NCBI GenBank assembly: GCA_028689195.1
Contig: JAQTWR010000007.1
Span: forward strand, 1-19,049
Source: Anaerolineales bacterium
GTDB taxonomy: Bacteria; Chloroflexota; Anaerolineae; Anaerolineales; Villigracilaceae
Length of the DNA: 19,049 bases
Direction of reading: 5' to 3'
The notes under the pieces: generated by a model
The model's input: only the letters and a program-made list of their open reading frames with translations
Database searches by the model: none
Told to the model about the DNA's origin: nothing
In this document: positions 7,430 through 14,356 of the stretch, piece by piece
How the letters are laid out: every line of letters begins with the position of its first letter
How positions within the stretch are numbered: position 1 is the stretch's first letter
Made by a program: the position numbers and the translations under genes

Positions 7430-8086
7430 ATGACTCCCTTTAATGGCTTTACCTCGCAAGAAACCTTCACCCAAATTCCCGATTCGTTGTTGCAGATGCT
7501 GAACGAGATTGAAGACGTTGCGGAGTTGAAGGTGACGCTCTACGCCTTGTGGCGCATCGAACACATCGAGGGAAATTTCCGCGCGCTGTGTCAGACTGAC
7601 TTCGAGTCCGACGCGCTGGGATTAAATTCGCAGGAGGTAAAACTTGGGTTGGAGAAATCCATTGCGCGCGGCACGCTGCTCAAATCCTCCTACGAAGCGG
7701 ATACGTTTTATTTTCTCAACTCGCCGCGCGGACGGCTCGCGGCGGAAGCGTTTGCAAAAGGGCAGTGGCGCGAATCCGCGCGGATCATGTCCGCGCCGTT
7801 GAAGAAATCAAATGTATTCAAATTGTATGAAGAGAACATCGGCGCGCTTACGCCTTTATTATCAGACATGCTGCGCGAAGCGGAAAAAAATTATCCAAGC
7901 GAATGGTTTGAAGAAGCGTTTGAAATCGCGGTCAGCCGCAACATCCGCAACTGGAAATATGTGGAAGCGATTTTGACGCGCTGGAAGGAAAAAGGGAAAG
8001 ATGAACGAAAAGATAAACAAGACGCTGCAAAAGATGCGAAACGATACTCCGAGAGCGAGTTCTCCGAATTCATCAATCGAGATTGA
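7430..8086 (+). CDS. DnaD-domain primosomal protein
   Basis: A 218-residue protein. The C-terminal part (about residues 125-190) matches the DnaD/DnaB_2 domain: SNVFKLYEENIGALTPLLSDML, EKNYPSEWFEEAFEIAV, and the diagnostic RNWKYVEAILTRWKEKG near 175-190. The N-terminal half has a winged-helix-like character and ends in SPRGRLAAEA. A charged Lys/Asp tail follows. In Bacillus, DnaD helps remodel DNA and recruits the helicase-loading complex; the location between dnaB and a DnaC/DnaI-type loader fits that role. ATG 7430 has no Shine-Dalgarno because a heptamer array abuts it; an in-frame TTG at 7418 lies inside the array and is unlikely. The 3' end overlaps the loader gene by 86 bp. Confidence 0.88.
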   Translation: MTPFNGFTSQETFTQIPDSLLQMLNEIEDVAELKVTLYALWRIEHIEGNFRALCQTDFESDALGLNSQEVKLGLEKSIARGTLLKSSYEADTFYFLNSPRGRLAAEAFAKGQWRESARIMSAPLKKSNVFKLYEENIGALTPLLSDMLREAEKNYPSEWFEEAFEIAVSRNIRNWKYVEAILTRWKEKGKDERKDKQDAAKDAKRYSESEFSEFINRD

Positions 8087-9524
8087 GAATTCGACGAAAA
8101 CGCTCGGCGATCCAAACTGCCCGCATTGCGGCGGCGCGGGCTATGTTCGCATGGATGTTCCCGTCGGGCACGAGAAATTTGGCAAATTGGAATCATGCGT
8201 TTGCCGCGCGAAAGACGTCGCCAAAAGCGCGCGCAGTCGTTTGTTTGCGTTGAGTAATTTAGATCGGTTGAGTCATTTACATTTTGAGAACTTCAAGCCT
8301 TCGGGAAACGAAAAAGCGAAGTTTATGACTCCGCAGGAAAAGGAAAATTTACATAAAGCCTTTGAGACCTGCGAAGAATTTGCGCGTTTGAAAACGGGAT
8401 GGATTTTGCTTGAAGGCGGATACGGCTGCGGAAAGACCCACCTCGCCGCGGCGATTGCCAACGACGCGGTTAGCAAAGGAACGCCGACTCTTTTTATCAC
8501 CGTACCCGATTTGCTCGATTCTTTGCGCTTCGCATATAACGACCCTGAAACGACTTTTGAACAACGCTTCGATGAAATTCGCAGCGCGGACTTATTAATT
8601 CTGGATGATTTTGGCACGCAGAACGCAACTGCGTGGGCGCAGGAAAAACTATTTCAAATTATTAATTATCGTTACATCAATAGACTGGCGACGGTGATCA
8701 CCACCAATTTAATGCTTGATGAAATTGAAGGACGAATCCGCTCGCGTTTGCAGGACGACGAGTTTGTAAAATATATCAAAATGGCTGCGCCCGATTATCG
8801 CCGCCCCGAAGAGACCAGCAATCCGGGCATCTCGATGTTGGCGCTGCCCGAAATGAAGAACATGACCTTCAAGACCTTCCAAATGCGCGACGACGAAATT
8901 GGCAAGGAAGCGGTCACGACCACCATCACCGAGAAGTCGGATAAGTTTGGAAATAAGTATAAAGACAAAGAAATCACGCGCGTAAAAGTATCAAAGGAAG
9001 ACGTAAAAACCTTGCACGACGCTTTCGGCGCGGCGGCGCGTTTTTCTGAAGAACCCGAAGGCTGGCTTGTTTTACTTGGACAATCTTTTTGCGGAAAGAC
9101 TCATCTCGCGGCGGCGATTGGCAATTATCGCATCGCGCTTGGCGGACAGGCTCTGCTCGTGGAAGTTTCCGCGCTGCTCGACTATCTGCGCCAAACGTTT
9201 CGCCCAAGTTCGGAAGTTCCATTTGACCGCCGCTTCCATGAAATTCGCACCACGCCGTTGTTGATTCTCGATGACTTGAAAGAAAGCGGCGCGAGTTCCG
9301 TTTGGGCGGAGGATAAACTCTACAGCGTTTTGAATTATCGCTACAACGCGCATCTGCCCACGGTGATTACCTCCACCATGCGCGCGGAAGGCTTCGCGCT
9401 GAGTTATCCCAATTTGTGGAACAAATTGCTCGACCCGTCCATGAGCCAAATCCGCGTAATCAATATGCCGCCCTATCGCCGCGTGATGAAAGCGGGCAAA
9501 ACGAGTCCACATAAGAAAAAATAA
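8001..9524 (+). CDS. tandem DnaC/DnaI-type AAA+ helicase loader (two ATPase modules)
   Basis: Probable loader of DnaB onto DNA, 507 residues, about twice the DnaC/DnaI size. Module 1: zinc-binding Cys40-x2-Cys43 and Cys66-x-Cys68, Walker A GGYGCGKT (139-146), Walker B LLILDD (198-203), sensor 1 TVITTN (231-236), arginine-finger region GRIRSRL (244-250). Module 2 repeats the core: Walker A GQSFCGKT (360-367), Walker B LLILDD (420-425), but sensor 1 is TVITST (454-459) and the arginine-finger region reads NLWNKLL (471-477). Both end in a PxYRR motif. There is no second zinc site. The start is ATG 8001, after AAGGG, or ATG 8034; both overlap the DnaD gene. Module 2 probably binds ATP but cannot act as a normal trans-activating subunit (inference). 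Confidence 0.87.
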   Translation: MNEKINKTLQKMRNDTPRASSPNSSIEIENSTKTLGDPNCPHCGGAGYVRMDVPVGHEKFGKLESCVCRAKDVAKSARSRLFALSNLDRLSHLHFENFKPSGNEKAKFMTPQEKENLHKAFETCEEFARLKTGWILLEGGYGCGKTHLAAAIANDAVSKGTPTLFITVPDLLDSLRFAYNDPETTFEQRFDEIRSADLLILDDFGTQNATAWAQEKLFQIINYRYINRLATVITTNLMLDEIEGRIRSRLQDDEFVKYIKMAAPDYRRPEETSNPGISMLALPEMKNMTFKTFQMRDDEIGKEAVTTTITEKSDKFGNKYKDKEITRVKVSKEDVKTLHDAFGAAARFSEEPEGWLVLLGQSFCGKTHLAAAIGNYRIALGGQALLVEVSALLDYLRQTFRPSSEVPFDRRFHEIRTTPLLILDDLKESGASSVWAEDKLYSVLNYRYNAHLPTVITSTMRAEGFALSYPNLWNKLLDPSMSQIRVINMPPYRRVMKAGKTSPHKKK

Positions 9525-9550
9525 TTTATCGTCCTTTATTTATGACGGCG

Positions 9551-9578
9551 GATATTTATCAAAAATATGATAAATATC
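9551..9578. promoter_or_regulatory. perfect 11-6-11 palindrome, candidate operator of the iron permease
   Basis: GATATTTATCA at 9551-9561 and TGATAAATATC at 9568-9578 form a perfect inverted repeat with a 6-base spacer. It directly abuts the -35 element at 9579. AT-rich palindromes of this sort are bound by Fur- or DtxR-family metal regulators, so iron control is plausible but unproven. Confidence 0.6.
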
Positions 9579-9607
9579 TTGCCAATTTATAAAGCCACTG
9601 TTAGAAT
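9579..9607 (+). promoter_or_regulatory. promoter of the FTR1-type permease
   Basis: TTGCCA at 9579-9584, a 17-bp spacer, and TAGAAT at 9602-9607. Transcription would start near 9614, only a few bases before the hairpin at 9618. GAGGT at 9659-9663 is the ribosome site, six bases before ATG 9670. Confidence 0.7.
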
Positions 9608-9617
9608 TTTCCTCATA

Positions 9618-9643
9618 AACAGCCTGATTGCAGGCTGTTTTTC
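9618..9643 (+). terminator. terminator-like hairpin upstream of the iron permease
   Basis: Perfect 9-bp stem AACAGCCTG (9618-9626) and CAGGCTGTT (9631-9639) with a 4-base loop, followed by TTTC, giving five Ts in a row at 9638-9642. It can end transcription from the dnaB cassette. It also sits at the very 5' end of the transcript predicted from the 9579-9607 promoter, so it may act as an attenuator or a stabilising hairpin. Confidence 0.75.
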
Positions 9644-9669
9644 ATTCCCAATTTACATGAGGTAAAACC

Positions 9670-10521
9670 ATGCTCCCCTCTTATTTACTCTCCCTGCGCG
9701 AAGGACTTGAAGCCGCGCTCATCATCGGAATTGCGCTCGGCGCGTTGCAAAAAATTCGCCGCAGCGACCTTGTTCCCGCGCTTTGGTTCGGGGCTTTAAG
9801 CGCAACCATAGTCAGTTTTCTTTGCGGAATTTTATTCACTCTTCTGGGCTTAAACCTTGAAGGCGCAACCGAAAAAATCTACGAAGGCTTCGCCATGTTT
9901 ATTGCCGCGGGCATCTTAACGTGGATGGTTTTCTGGATGGGCAAGCAAGCGCGAAACTTAAAAAGCGAATTGGAAGACGGCGTAAATAAAGCCGCCGCTT
10001 CTTCAGGCAAGGCTTCTATTTTTTGGCTGGCGTTCATTGCCGTCGCGCGCGAAGGTATTGAACTCGCGCTCTTTCTTACCGCCGCGTTCCTCATCGGCAA
10101 CAATGAAAACGTCAGCGAAAATACAATTCAAAGCCTCGCGGGTGTTGTGCTTGGTTTGGGAACCGCCATTTTATTTGGCTGGTCGCTGTTGAGCGCCACC
10201 GCGCGCCTCAACTTAAAACCTTTCTTTCAAGTTACGGGATATTTACTCATCCTTTTTGCCGCCGGACTTGTGGCGCATGGTATTCACGAATTCAACGAAA
10301 TCGGATGGATTCCCTCCATCGTCGAACATATTTGGGATATTAATTCATGGATCAACGAAGACGCCGTTACGGGCCAGTTGCTCAAAACGCTTTTTGGATA
10401 CAACGGCAATCCATCGCTCACTGAAATTGTCGGTTACATTATTTACATTACCACAGTGACTCGATTATTTAGTTACGCCGCTGTGCAACGCGAAATAACA
10501 GCCGCACAGCCGCAAGCATAA
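9670..10521 (+). CDS. FTR1-family high-affinity iron permease
   Basis: Multi-pass inner-membrane protein of 283 residues, predicted to import ferric iron after oxidation, as in the EfeU/FTR1 family. Seen: two REGxE motifs, the family's iron-binding hallmark, REGLE at 10-14 (TM1) and REGIE at 127-131 (TM4). Seven hydrophobic segments are spaced through the chain, with a short charged loop (92-112) between the two halves. No EfeO or EfeB partner gene is adjacent, so the oxidase or periplasmic partner, if any, is elsewhere. The ATG at 9670 has a GAGGT ribosome site. A palindrome next to the promoter suggests metal-dependent control. It is flanked by hairpin terminators, so it is probably monocistronic. 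Substrate assignment rests on family motifs. Confidence 0.92.
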   Translation: MLPSYLLSLREGLEAALIIGIALGALQKIRRSDLVPALWFGALSATIVSFLCGILFTLLGLNLEGATEKIYEGFAMFIAAGILTWMVFWMGKQARNLKSELEDGVNKAAASSGKASIFWLAFIAVAREGIELALFLTAAFLIGNNENVSENTIQSLAGVVLGLGTAILFGWSLLSATARLNLKPFFQVTGYLLILFAAGLVAHGIHEFNEIGWIPSIVEHIWDINSWINEDAVTGQLLKTLFGYNGNPSLTEIVGYIIYITTVTRLFSYAAVQREITAAQPQA

Positions 10522-10527
10522 AATTAA

Positions 10528-10560
10528 ATAACAGTTGTCGAAAAGCGGCTGTTATTTTTT
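10528..10560 (+). terminator. Rho-independent terminator of the iron permease
   Basis: Ten-pair stem, ataacagttg (10528-10537) against cggctgttat (10546-10555), with two G-U pairs, an 8-base loop, and a run of six Ts (10555-10560). It begins seven bases after the permease stop codon and separates it from nadC. Confidence 0.85.
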
Positions 10561-10566
10561 AAGCAG

Positions 10567-10572
10567 TATAAT
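10567..10572 (+). promoter_or_regulatory. -10 element of nadC, probable leaderless transcript
   Basis: A consensus TATAAT lies exactly seven bases before the nadC ATG at 10580, so RNA would start at or next to the A of the start codon. No ribosome site is present. A good -35 is not visible because the upstream DNA is the permease terminator. Confidence 0.55.
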
Positions 10573-10579
10573 TTTATTT

Positions 10580-11407
10580 ATGCAAAACGAAATCCTTGAA
10601 CACATCCGCCGCGCGCTGGACGAAGATATTGGCGCAGGCGACGTTACCACCAATAGCATTGTCCCCGCCGACGCGCTGATGAACGGCAGAATCATCGCCA
10701 AGCAAAACGGCGTTGTTGCGGGGTTGGATGTTGCCCGCGAAGTTTTTCATCTGCTCGATGATTCGATTCAGTTTGATTCTTCCATACGCGACGGGGAGCG
10801 CGTCGTGCTTAATTCAGAGTTGGTTCGACTGCGCGGATATGCGCGACCCCTATTAGTTGGCGAACGCACCGCGCTCAATTATCTCGGACGCATGTCGGGC
10901 ATTGCCACGCTCACCCGTCAATTTGTGGATGCGGTTGCAGGCACGCGCGCAAAAATTTTGGACACGCGCAAAACCGCGCCGGGACTCCGCGCGCTGGATA
11001 AACTGGCGGTAAAACTCGGCGGCGGGGAAAATCATCGCATCGGACTCTTCGACATGATTCTCATCAAGGATAACCACATTGACTTCGCAGGCGGAATCGC
11101 GGAAGCCGTGAAGCGCGCGAGAATTCACGGACATGGAATCCAAATTGAAGTCGAGACGAGAACTTTGAAGGACGTGGAATCCGCGCTGAATCTGGGAGTC
11201 GAGAGAATCCTTTTGGATAATATGTCTGTTGAGACGATGAAGAAAGCCGTCGAATTAAACAACGGACGCGCAAAATTCGAAGCGTCGGGAAACGTCTCGA
11301 TCGAAACCGTGCGCGCCATCGCCGAAACCGGCGTGGACTTTATTTCCATCGGCGCATTGACTCATTCTGCAAAGGTGTTCGATTTTAGTTTGCAATTCAC
11401 AAGATAA
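10580..11407 (+). CDS. nadC: nicotinate-nucleotide pyrophosphorylase (carboxylating)
   Basis: Quinolinate phosphoribosyltransferase, converting quinolinate and PRPP to nicotinate mononucleotide, CO2 and PPi, in the cytosol. It has 275 residues, the normal size. Seen: N-terminal EDIGAGDVTTNSIVP, ERTALNYLGRMSGIAT (about 93-108), catalytic-core DTRKTAPGLRALDKLAVKLGG and ENHRIGLFDMILIKDNH (about 130-170), EVET, LLDNMS, EASGNV and GVDFISIGALTHS near the C-terminus. The start is ATG 10580; a TTG 15 codons upstream lies in the terminator and is rejected. It is the first gene of nadC-nadA-nadB, which together convert aspartate to nicotinate mononucleotide. A TATAAT seven bases upstream suggests leaderless expression. 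Confidence 0.97.
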   Translation: MQNEILEHIRRALDEDIGAGDVTTNSIVPADALMNGRIIAKQNGVVAGLDVAREVFHLLDDSIQFDSSIRDGERVVLNSELVRLRGYARPLLVGERTALNYLGRMSGIATLTRQFVDAVAGTRAKILDTRKTAPGLRALDKLAVKLGGGENHRIGLFDMILIKDNHIDFAGGIAEAVKRARIHGHGIQIEVETRTLKDVESALNLGVERILLDNMSVETMKKAVELNNGRAKFEASGNVSIETVRAIAETGVDFISIGALTHSAKVFDFSLQFTR

Positions 11408-11414
11408 ATAAAGT

Positions 11415-11447
11415 AAGACCTGACAGGTTTTCAAAACCCGTCAGGTC
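11415..11447. repeat. palindromic repeat in nadC-nadA gap
   Basis: Nine-bp perfect arms (agacctgac at 11415-11423, gtcaggtct at 11439-11447) plus an inner ggttt/aaacc stem. It sits four bases before the nadA ribosome site AGGAG (11451-11455). It has no T-run, so it is better seen as a dispersed palindrome or RNA hairpin than a terminator. Confidence 0.75.
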
Positions 11448-11461
11448 TAACAGGAGAAAAA

Positions 11462-12526
11462 ATGCTTTCACAAGTGACCAATATTGACGAAATGTACGCG
11501 GGGATGAAAGAACGTCTCGCCAAAGTCGTGCCGGATGTTGAACTGCGTTACAAAGCGGAATTAGCGGTTGAAATTAATAAACTAAAAAAAGAACGCAACG
11601 CCGTCATCCTCGGACATAATTATATGGAAGCGGCGCTGTTCAATTCCATTCCCGATTTTGTCGGCGACTCGCTCGAACTCAGCCGCAAAGCCGCGCAAAC
11701 GGATAAGGACGTCATCGTTTTTTGCGGCGTGAAATTTATGGGCGAGACCGCCAAGATTTTGAACCCATCCAAAAAAGTTTTGCTGCCTTCAAATAAAGCG
11801 GGCTGTTCATTGGCAGAAAGCATCACCGCCGATGACGTGCGCGCGCTCAAAGCGAAATTCCCCGGCGTGCCTGTGGTGACCTACGTCAACACCTACGCGG
11901 ACGTCAAAGCCGAAAGCGATATTTGCTGCACGTCGGGCAACGCCAAAAAAGTGGTTGAGTCAATTGAATCAGATACAATCCTCTTTTTGCCTGATGAATA
12001 TCTGGCGGGCAACATTGCGCGCGAGACGGGCAAACGCATTATCTTTCCGACAAGGTCCCTCGCCCCAACCCCTCTCGCTCAGGGAGATGGGCGAAGGGGT
12101 GAGGGAACAATCATCGGTTGGACGGGTCGCTGCGAAGTGCATGAAAAATTCACCGTGAATGATATTAAAACCGTGCGCGCGCAATTTCCAGACGTGTTGA
12201 TTCTGGCGCATCCCGAATGCAGTCCAGAAGTGGTCGCCGCGTCAGATTATTCCAACAGCACCACGGCGATGATCCGCTACGTGCAGGAGACGAACGCGCC
12301 GCAGTATCTCGTCCTCACCGAATGTTCGATGGGAGATAACATCGCCGCGGCAAACCCCGATAAGGAAATGCTGCGCCTGTGCATGGTGCGCTGTCCGCAC
12401 ATGAACACCATCACCATGGAGGACACGCTCGAAGCGCTGCGACAGGATCGTTATATCATTGAAGTGCCGGAAGATATTCGCGTCCGCGCCGAACGCGCGG
12501 TGAAGAGAATGATTGAAATTGGATAA
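11462..12526 (+). CDS. nadA: quinolinate synthase (4Fe-4S), with in-frame repeat insertion
   Basis: Condenses iminoaspartate with dihydroxyacetone phosphate to quinolinate using a [4Fe-4S] cluster. It has 354 residues. Seen: ILGHNYMEAALF (about 50-61), cluster cysteines in VFCGVKFMGETAK, SDICCTSGNA and MVRCPHMNT, plus HPECSPEV and TECSMGDNI. AGGAG precedes the ATG by six bases. Between FLPDEYLAGNIARETGKRIIF and IIGWTGRCEVHEKF there are about 19 extra residues (198-216, Pro/Gly/Arg-rich) encoded by a GC-rich palindrome (12055-12108); other short-type NadA proteins run directly from one segment to the other. The frame stays open, so the enzyme may tolerate it as a surface loop. NadB, next in the operon, supplies iminoaspartate. 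Confidence 0.95.
   Translation: MLSQVTNIDEMYAGMKERLAKVVPDVELRYKAELAVEINKLKKERNAVILGHNYMEAALFNSIPDFVGDSLELSRKAAQTDKDVIVFCGVKFMGETAKILNPSKKVLLPSNKAGCSLAESITADDVRALKAKFPGVPVVTYVNTYADVKAESDICCTSGNAKKVVESIESDTILFLPDEYLAGNIARETGKRIIFPTRSLAPTPLAQGDGRRGEGTIIGWTGRCEVHEKFTVNDIKTVRAQFPDVLILAHPECSPEVVAASDYSNSTTAMIRYVQETNAPQYLVLTECSMGDNIAAANPDKEMLRLCMVRCPHMNTITMEDTLEALRQDRYIIEVPEDIRVRAERAVKRMIEIG
12055..12108. repeat. GC-rich palindromic repeat inserted in frame in nadA
   Basis: An imperfect inverted repeat: GTCCCTCGCCCCAACCCCTC at the left end and, on the opposite strand from the right end, GTTCCCTCACCCCTTCGCCC, around a CTCAGGGAG centre. This CCCTC-ACCCC-type palindrome looks like a dispersed intergenic element, here inside a gene. 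It adds about 18 codons without a frameshift. Confidence 0.8.
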
Positions 12527-12564
12527 AGGTTTACGAGGTATCTGAAGTATCTGATGTTTCAAAT

Positions 12565-12620
12565 GACCTTCGACCTTTGACTTTCAACCTCCAACCTGAC
12601 GCTTGAAACCTGGAACCTGA
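12565..12620. repeat. heptamer tandem array abutting nadB start
   Basis: Eight 7-bp units (gaccttc, gaccttt, gactttc, aacctcc, aacctga, cgcttga, aacctgg, aacctga) followed by CGC and the nadB ATG. It occupies most of the nadA-nadB gap and leaves no proper ribosome site. Confidence 0.85.
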
Positions 12621-12623
12621 CGC

Positions 12624-14228
12624 ATGATTGAAACCGACGTACTCATCATTGGAACTGGAATTGCCGGGGCGACCGCCGCGTTACGATTGGCGGAAGATCC
12701 GAATCTGCGGATTGCGGTCGTTACGCGCGCCTTCGATCCGCACGACTCGAATACCTATTGGGCGCAGGGCGGAATCATTCATCGCAGCCCCGATGATAGC
12801 GCGGAACTTCTCGCGGAGGATATTCTCGCGGCGGGCGCGGGCGCGTCTCTGCCCCTTGCCGCGCAGATTCTTTCGCAAGAAGGACCGCCGCTGCTGGAAA
12901 AAATTCTGATTGAAATTTCTCAAATTGAATTTGATAAAAATGAAAATGGCAAACTCGCGTATGGAAACGAAGCCGCGCATCAACGCCGAAGAATTATCCA
13001 TGTGGGCGATGGGACGGGCGCGGCGATCAGCAAGGGATTGATTGCAGCGCTAAAAACAAAACCGAATATTCGATGGTTCGCCGACGCGACCGCCGTTGAC
13101 CTGATTACGTACCCGCATCACTCGCGCGACCCGCTCGACACCTATAAGCCGATTGCCTGTCACGGCGCGTATGTCTTCGATCACAAAGGACGCGCGGTGC
13201 ATCGCACGCTGGCGGCGATCACGATTTTGGCGACCGGCGGACTTGGACGAATTTATCGCAACACCACCAATCCGCAAGGTTCGCGCGGAGATGGACTCGC
13301 GATGGCGTCCCGCGCGGGCGCGCGCATCATCAACGCCGAGTATGTGCAATTTCATCCCACCGCGTTGGCGGTTCCCGGCTCGGAGGGTTTTCTCATCTCT
13401 GAAGCGGTGCGCGGCGAAGGCGGCGTTTTGCTTACGCCCGATGGCCGCCCCTTCATGCAGGATTATTCGCCCGAATGGAAAGACCTCGCGCCGCGCGATG
13501 TGGTTTCGCGCGCCATTCATCATGTGATGGAAAAAAATGGTTATACCTATGTGCTGCTGGATATCGCTTCGCATAAACCCGCGGAGGAAATTCGCGCGCG
13601 CTTCCCGAATATTTATGCCCACTGTTTGAAATTCGGTGTGGATATTAGCGCCGAGCCAATTCCGGTTGTGCCTGCCGCGCATTATTTTTGCGGCGGCGTG
13701 CAAGTGGATGAGGTCGGGCAAACTAGCATCCAAAATTTATACGCGGTAGGAGAAGCGAGCTGCACCGGCTTGCACGGCGCGAATCGACTCGCGTCTACTT
13801 CGCTGCTCGAAGGATTGGTGTGGGGGCATCGCGCCGCGCGGGATATTGCGAAGAAACTGCGCGAAGCGCTGCGCAATATTCCCACCCGCGAAATGATTCC
13901 CCCGTGGGATGAAAGCCACCTCGACGCGGATTCTGACCCCGCGCTGATTCAAGGCGATATGCAGACGATTCAAAATATCATGTGGCATTACGTGGGACTC
14001 GTCCGCAGCGGAGAAAGACTCTCGCGCGCCATCCGCGAATTGCGACATTTGCAAAACGAGATCGAAACTTTTTACCGCGTTACCAAACTCAGCGACGGAC
14101 TCATCGGCTTGCGCAACGCAGTCGAATCCGCGCTGATCGTGGCGCAGGCGGCGCGTCACAACCGCCAAAGCCGCGGCTGTCACTATCGCGTCGATTCGGT
14201 GGACGGCGAAGGGGATCGGTTGATATAA
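12624..14228 (+). CDS. nadB: L-aspartate oxidase
   Basis: FAD enzyme oxidising L-aspartate to iminoaspartate for NadA; electron acceptor oxygen or fumarate. It has 534 residues, the usual length. Seen: N-terminal FAD fold LIIGTGIAGATAALRLAE (7-24), NTYWAQGGI, RRRIIHVGDGTGAAI, ATGGLGRIYRNTTNP, the dicarboxylate site QFHPTALAVPG with FLISEAVRGEGG and LAPRDVVSRAI, AAHYFCGGVQVDE, GLHGANRLASTSLLEGLVWG, and the C-terminal helical region ending QSRGCHYRVDS. The last motif is usually ESRG..H; the E to Q change is a small oddity. The start codon directly follows a heptamer array, without a ribosome site. Third gene of nadC-nadA-nadB; transcription ends at the hairpin 14262-14293. Confidence 0.97.
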   Translation: MIETDVLIIGTGIAGATAALRLAEDPNLRIAVVTRAFDPHDSNTYWAQGGIIHRSPDDSAELLAEDILAAGAGASLPLAAQILSQEGPPLLEKILIEISQIEFDKNENGKLAYGNEAAHQRRRIIHVGDGTGAAISKGLIAALKTKPNIRWFADATAVDLITYPHHSRDPLDTYKPIACHGAYVFDHKGRAVHRTLAAITILATGGLGRIYRNTTNPQGSRGDGLAMASRAGARIINAEYVQFHPTALAVPGSEGFLISEAVRGEGGVLLTPDGRPFMQDYSPEWKDLAPRDVVSRAIHHVMEKNGYTYVLLDIASHKPAEEIRARFPNIYAHCLKFGVDISAEPIPVVPAAHYFCGGVQVDEVGQTSIQNLYAVGEASCTGLHGANRLASTSLLEGLVWGHRAARDIAKKLREALRNIPTREMIPPWDESHLDADSDPALIQGDMQTIQNIMWHYVGLVRSGERLSRAIRELRHLQNEIETFYRVTKLSDGLIGLRNAVESALIVAQAARHNRQSRGCHYRVDSVDGEGDRLI

Positions 14229-14233
14229 AATAA

Positions 14234-14261
14234 AGGATGAATTAGGAAGGATGAAGGATGA
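14234..14261. repeat. heptamer tandem array (aggatga) after nadB
   Basis: Four 7-bp units: aggatga, attagga, aggatga, aggatga. Same unit as the array before pcrA at 4724-4758. It starts 5 bp after the nadB stop codon and runs straight into the terminator stem. Confidence 0.8.
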
Positions 14262-14293
14262 AAAAAGGACTGTCAGGTTTGGCAGTCCTTTTT
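14262..14293. terminator. bidirectional terminator between nadB and pstB
   Basis: A 14-bp stem (14262-14275 with 14280-14293, one G-U pair) and a 4-base loop. The outer A5/T5 pairs give a T-run on each strand, so it can end both nadB (plus) and the pst operon (minus). Confidence 0.88.
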
Positions 14294-14356
14294 ATGTCGC
14301 TGCCTATAATAAACTCGCATGAATTCGCAATTTTGAACTGCGGCAACTTGCGTTAT

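Noticed and set aside
9551..9578. Terminator of the helicase-loader gene
   Set aside because: The palindrome is almost all A/T and is not followed by a T-run; the hairpin at 9618-9643 is the better terminator, and the palindrome adjoins a -35 element.
13050..13733. 227-codon open frame antisense to nadB
   Set aside because: It is fully inside the well-conserved nadB gene, has no recognisable domain or ribosome site, and its composition is the Arg/His/Ala-rich pattern expected from the opposite strand of GCG-rich coding DNA.
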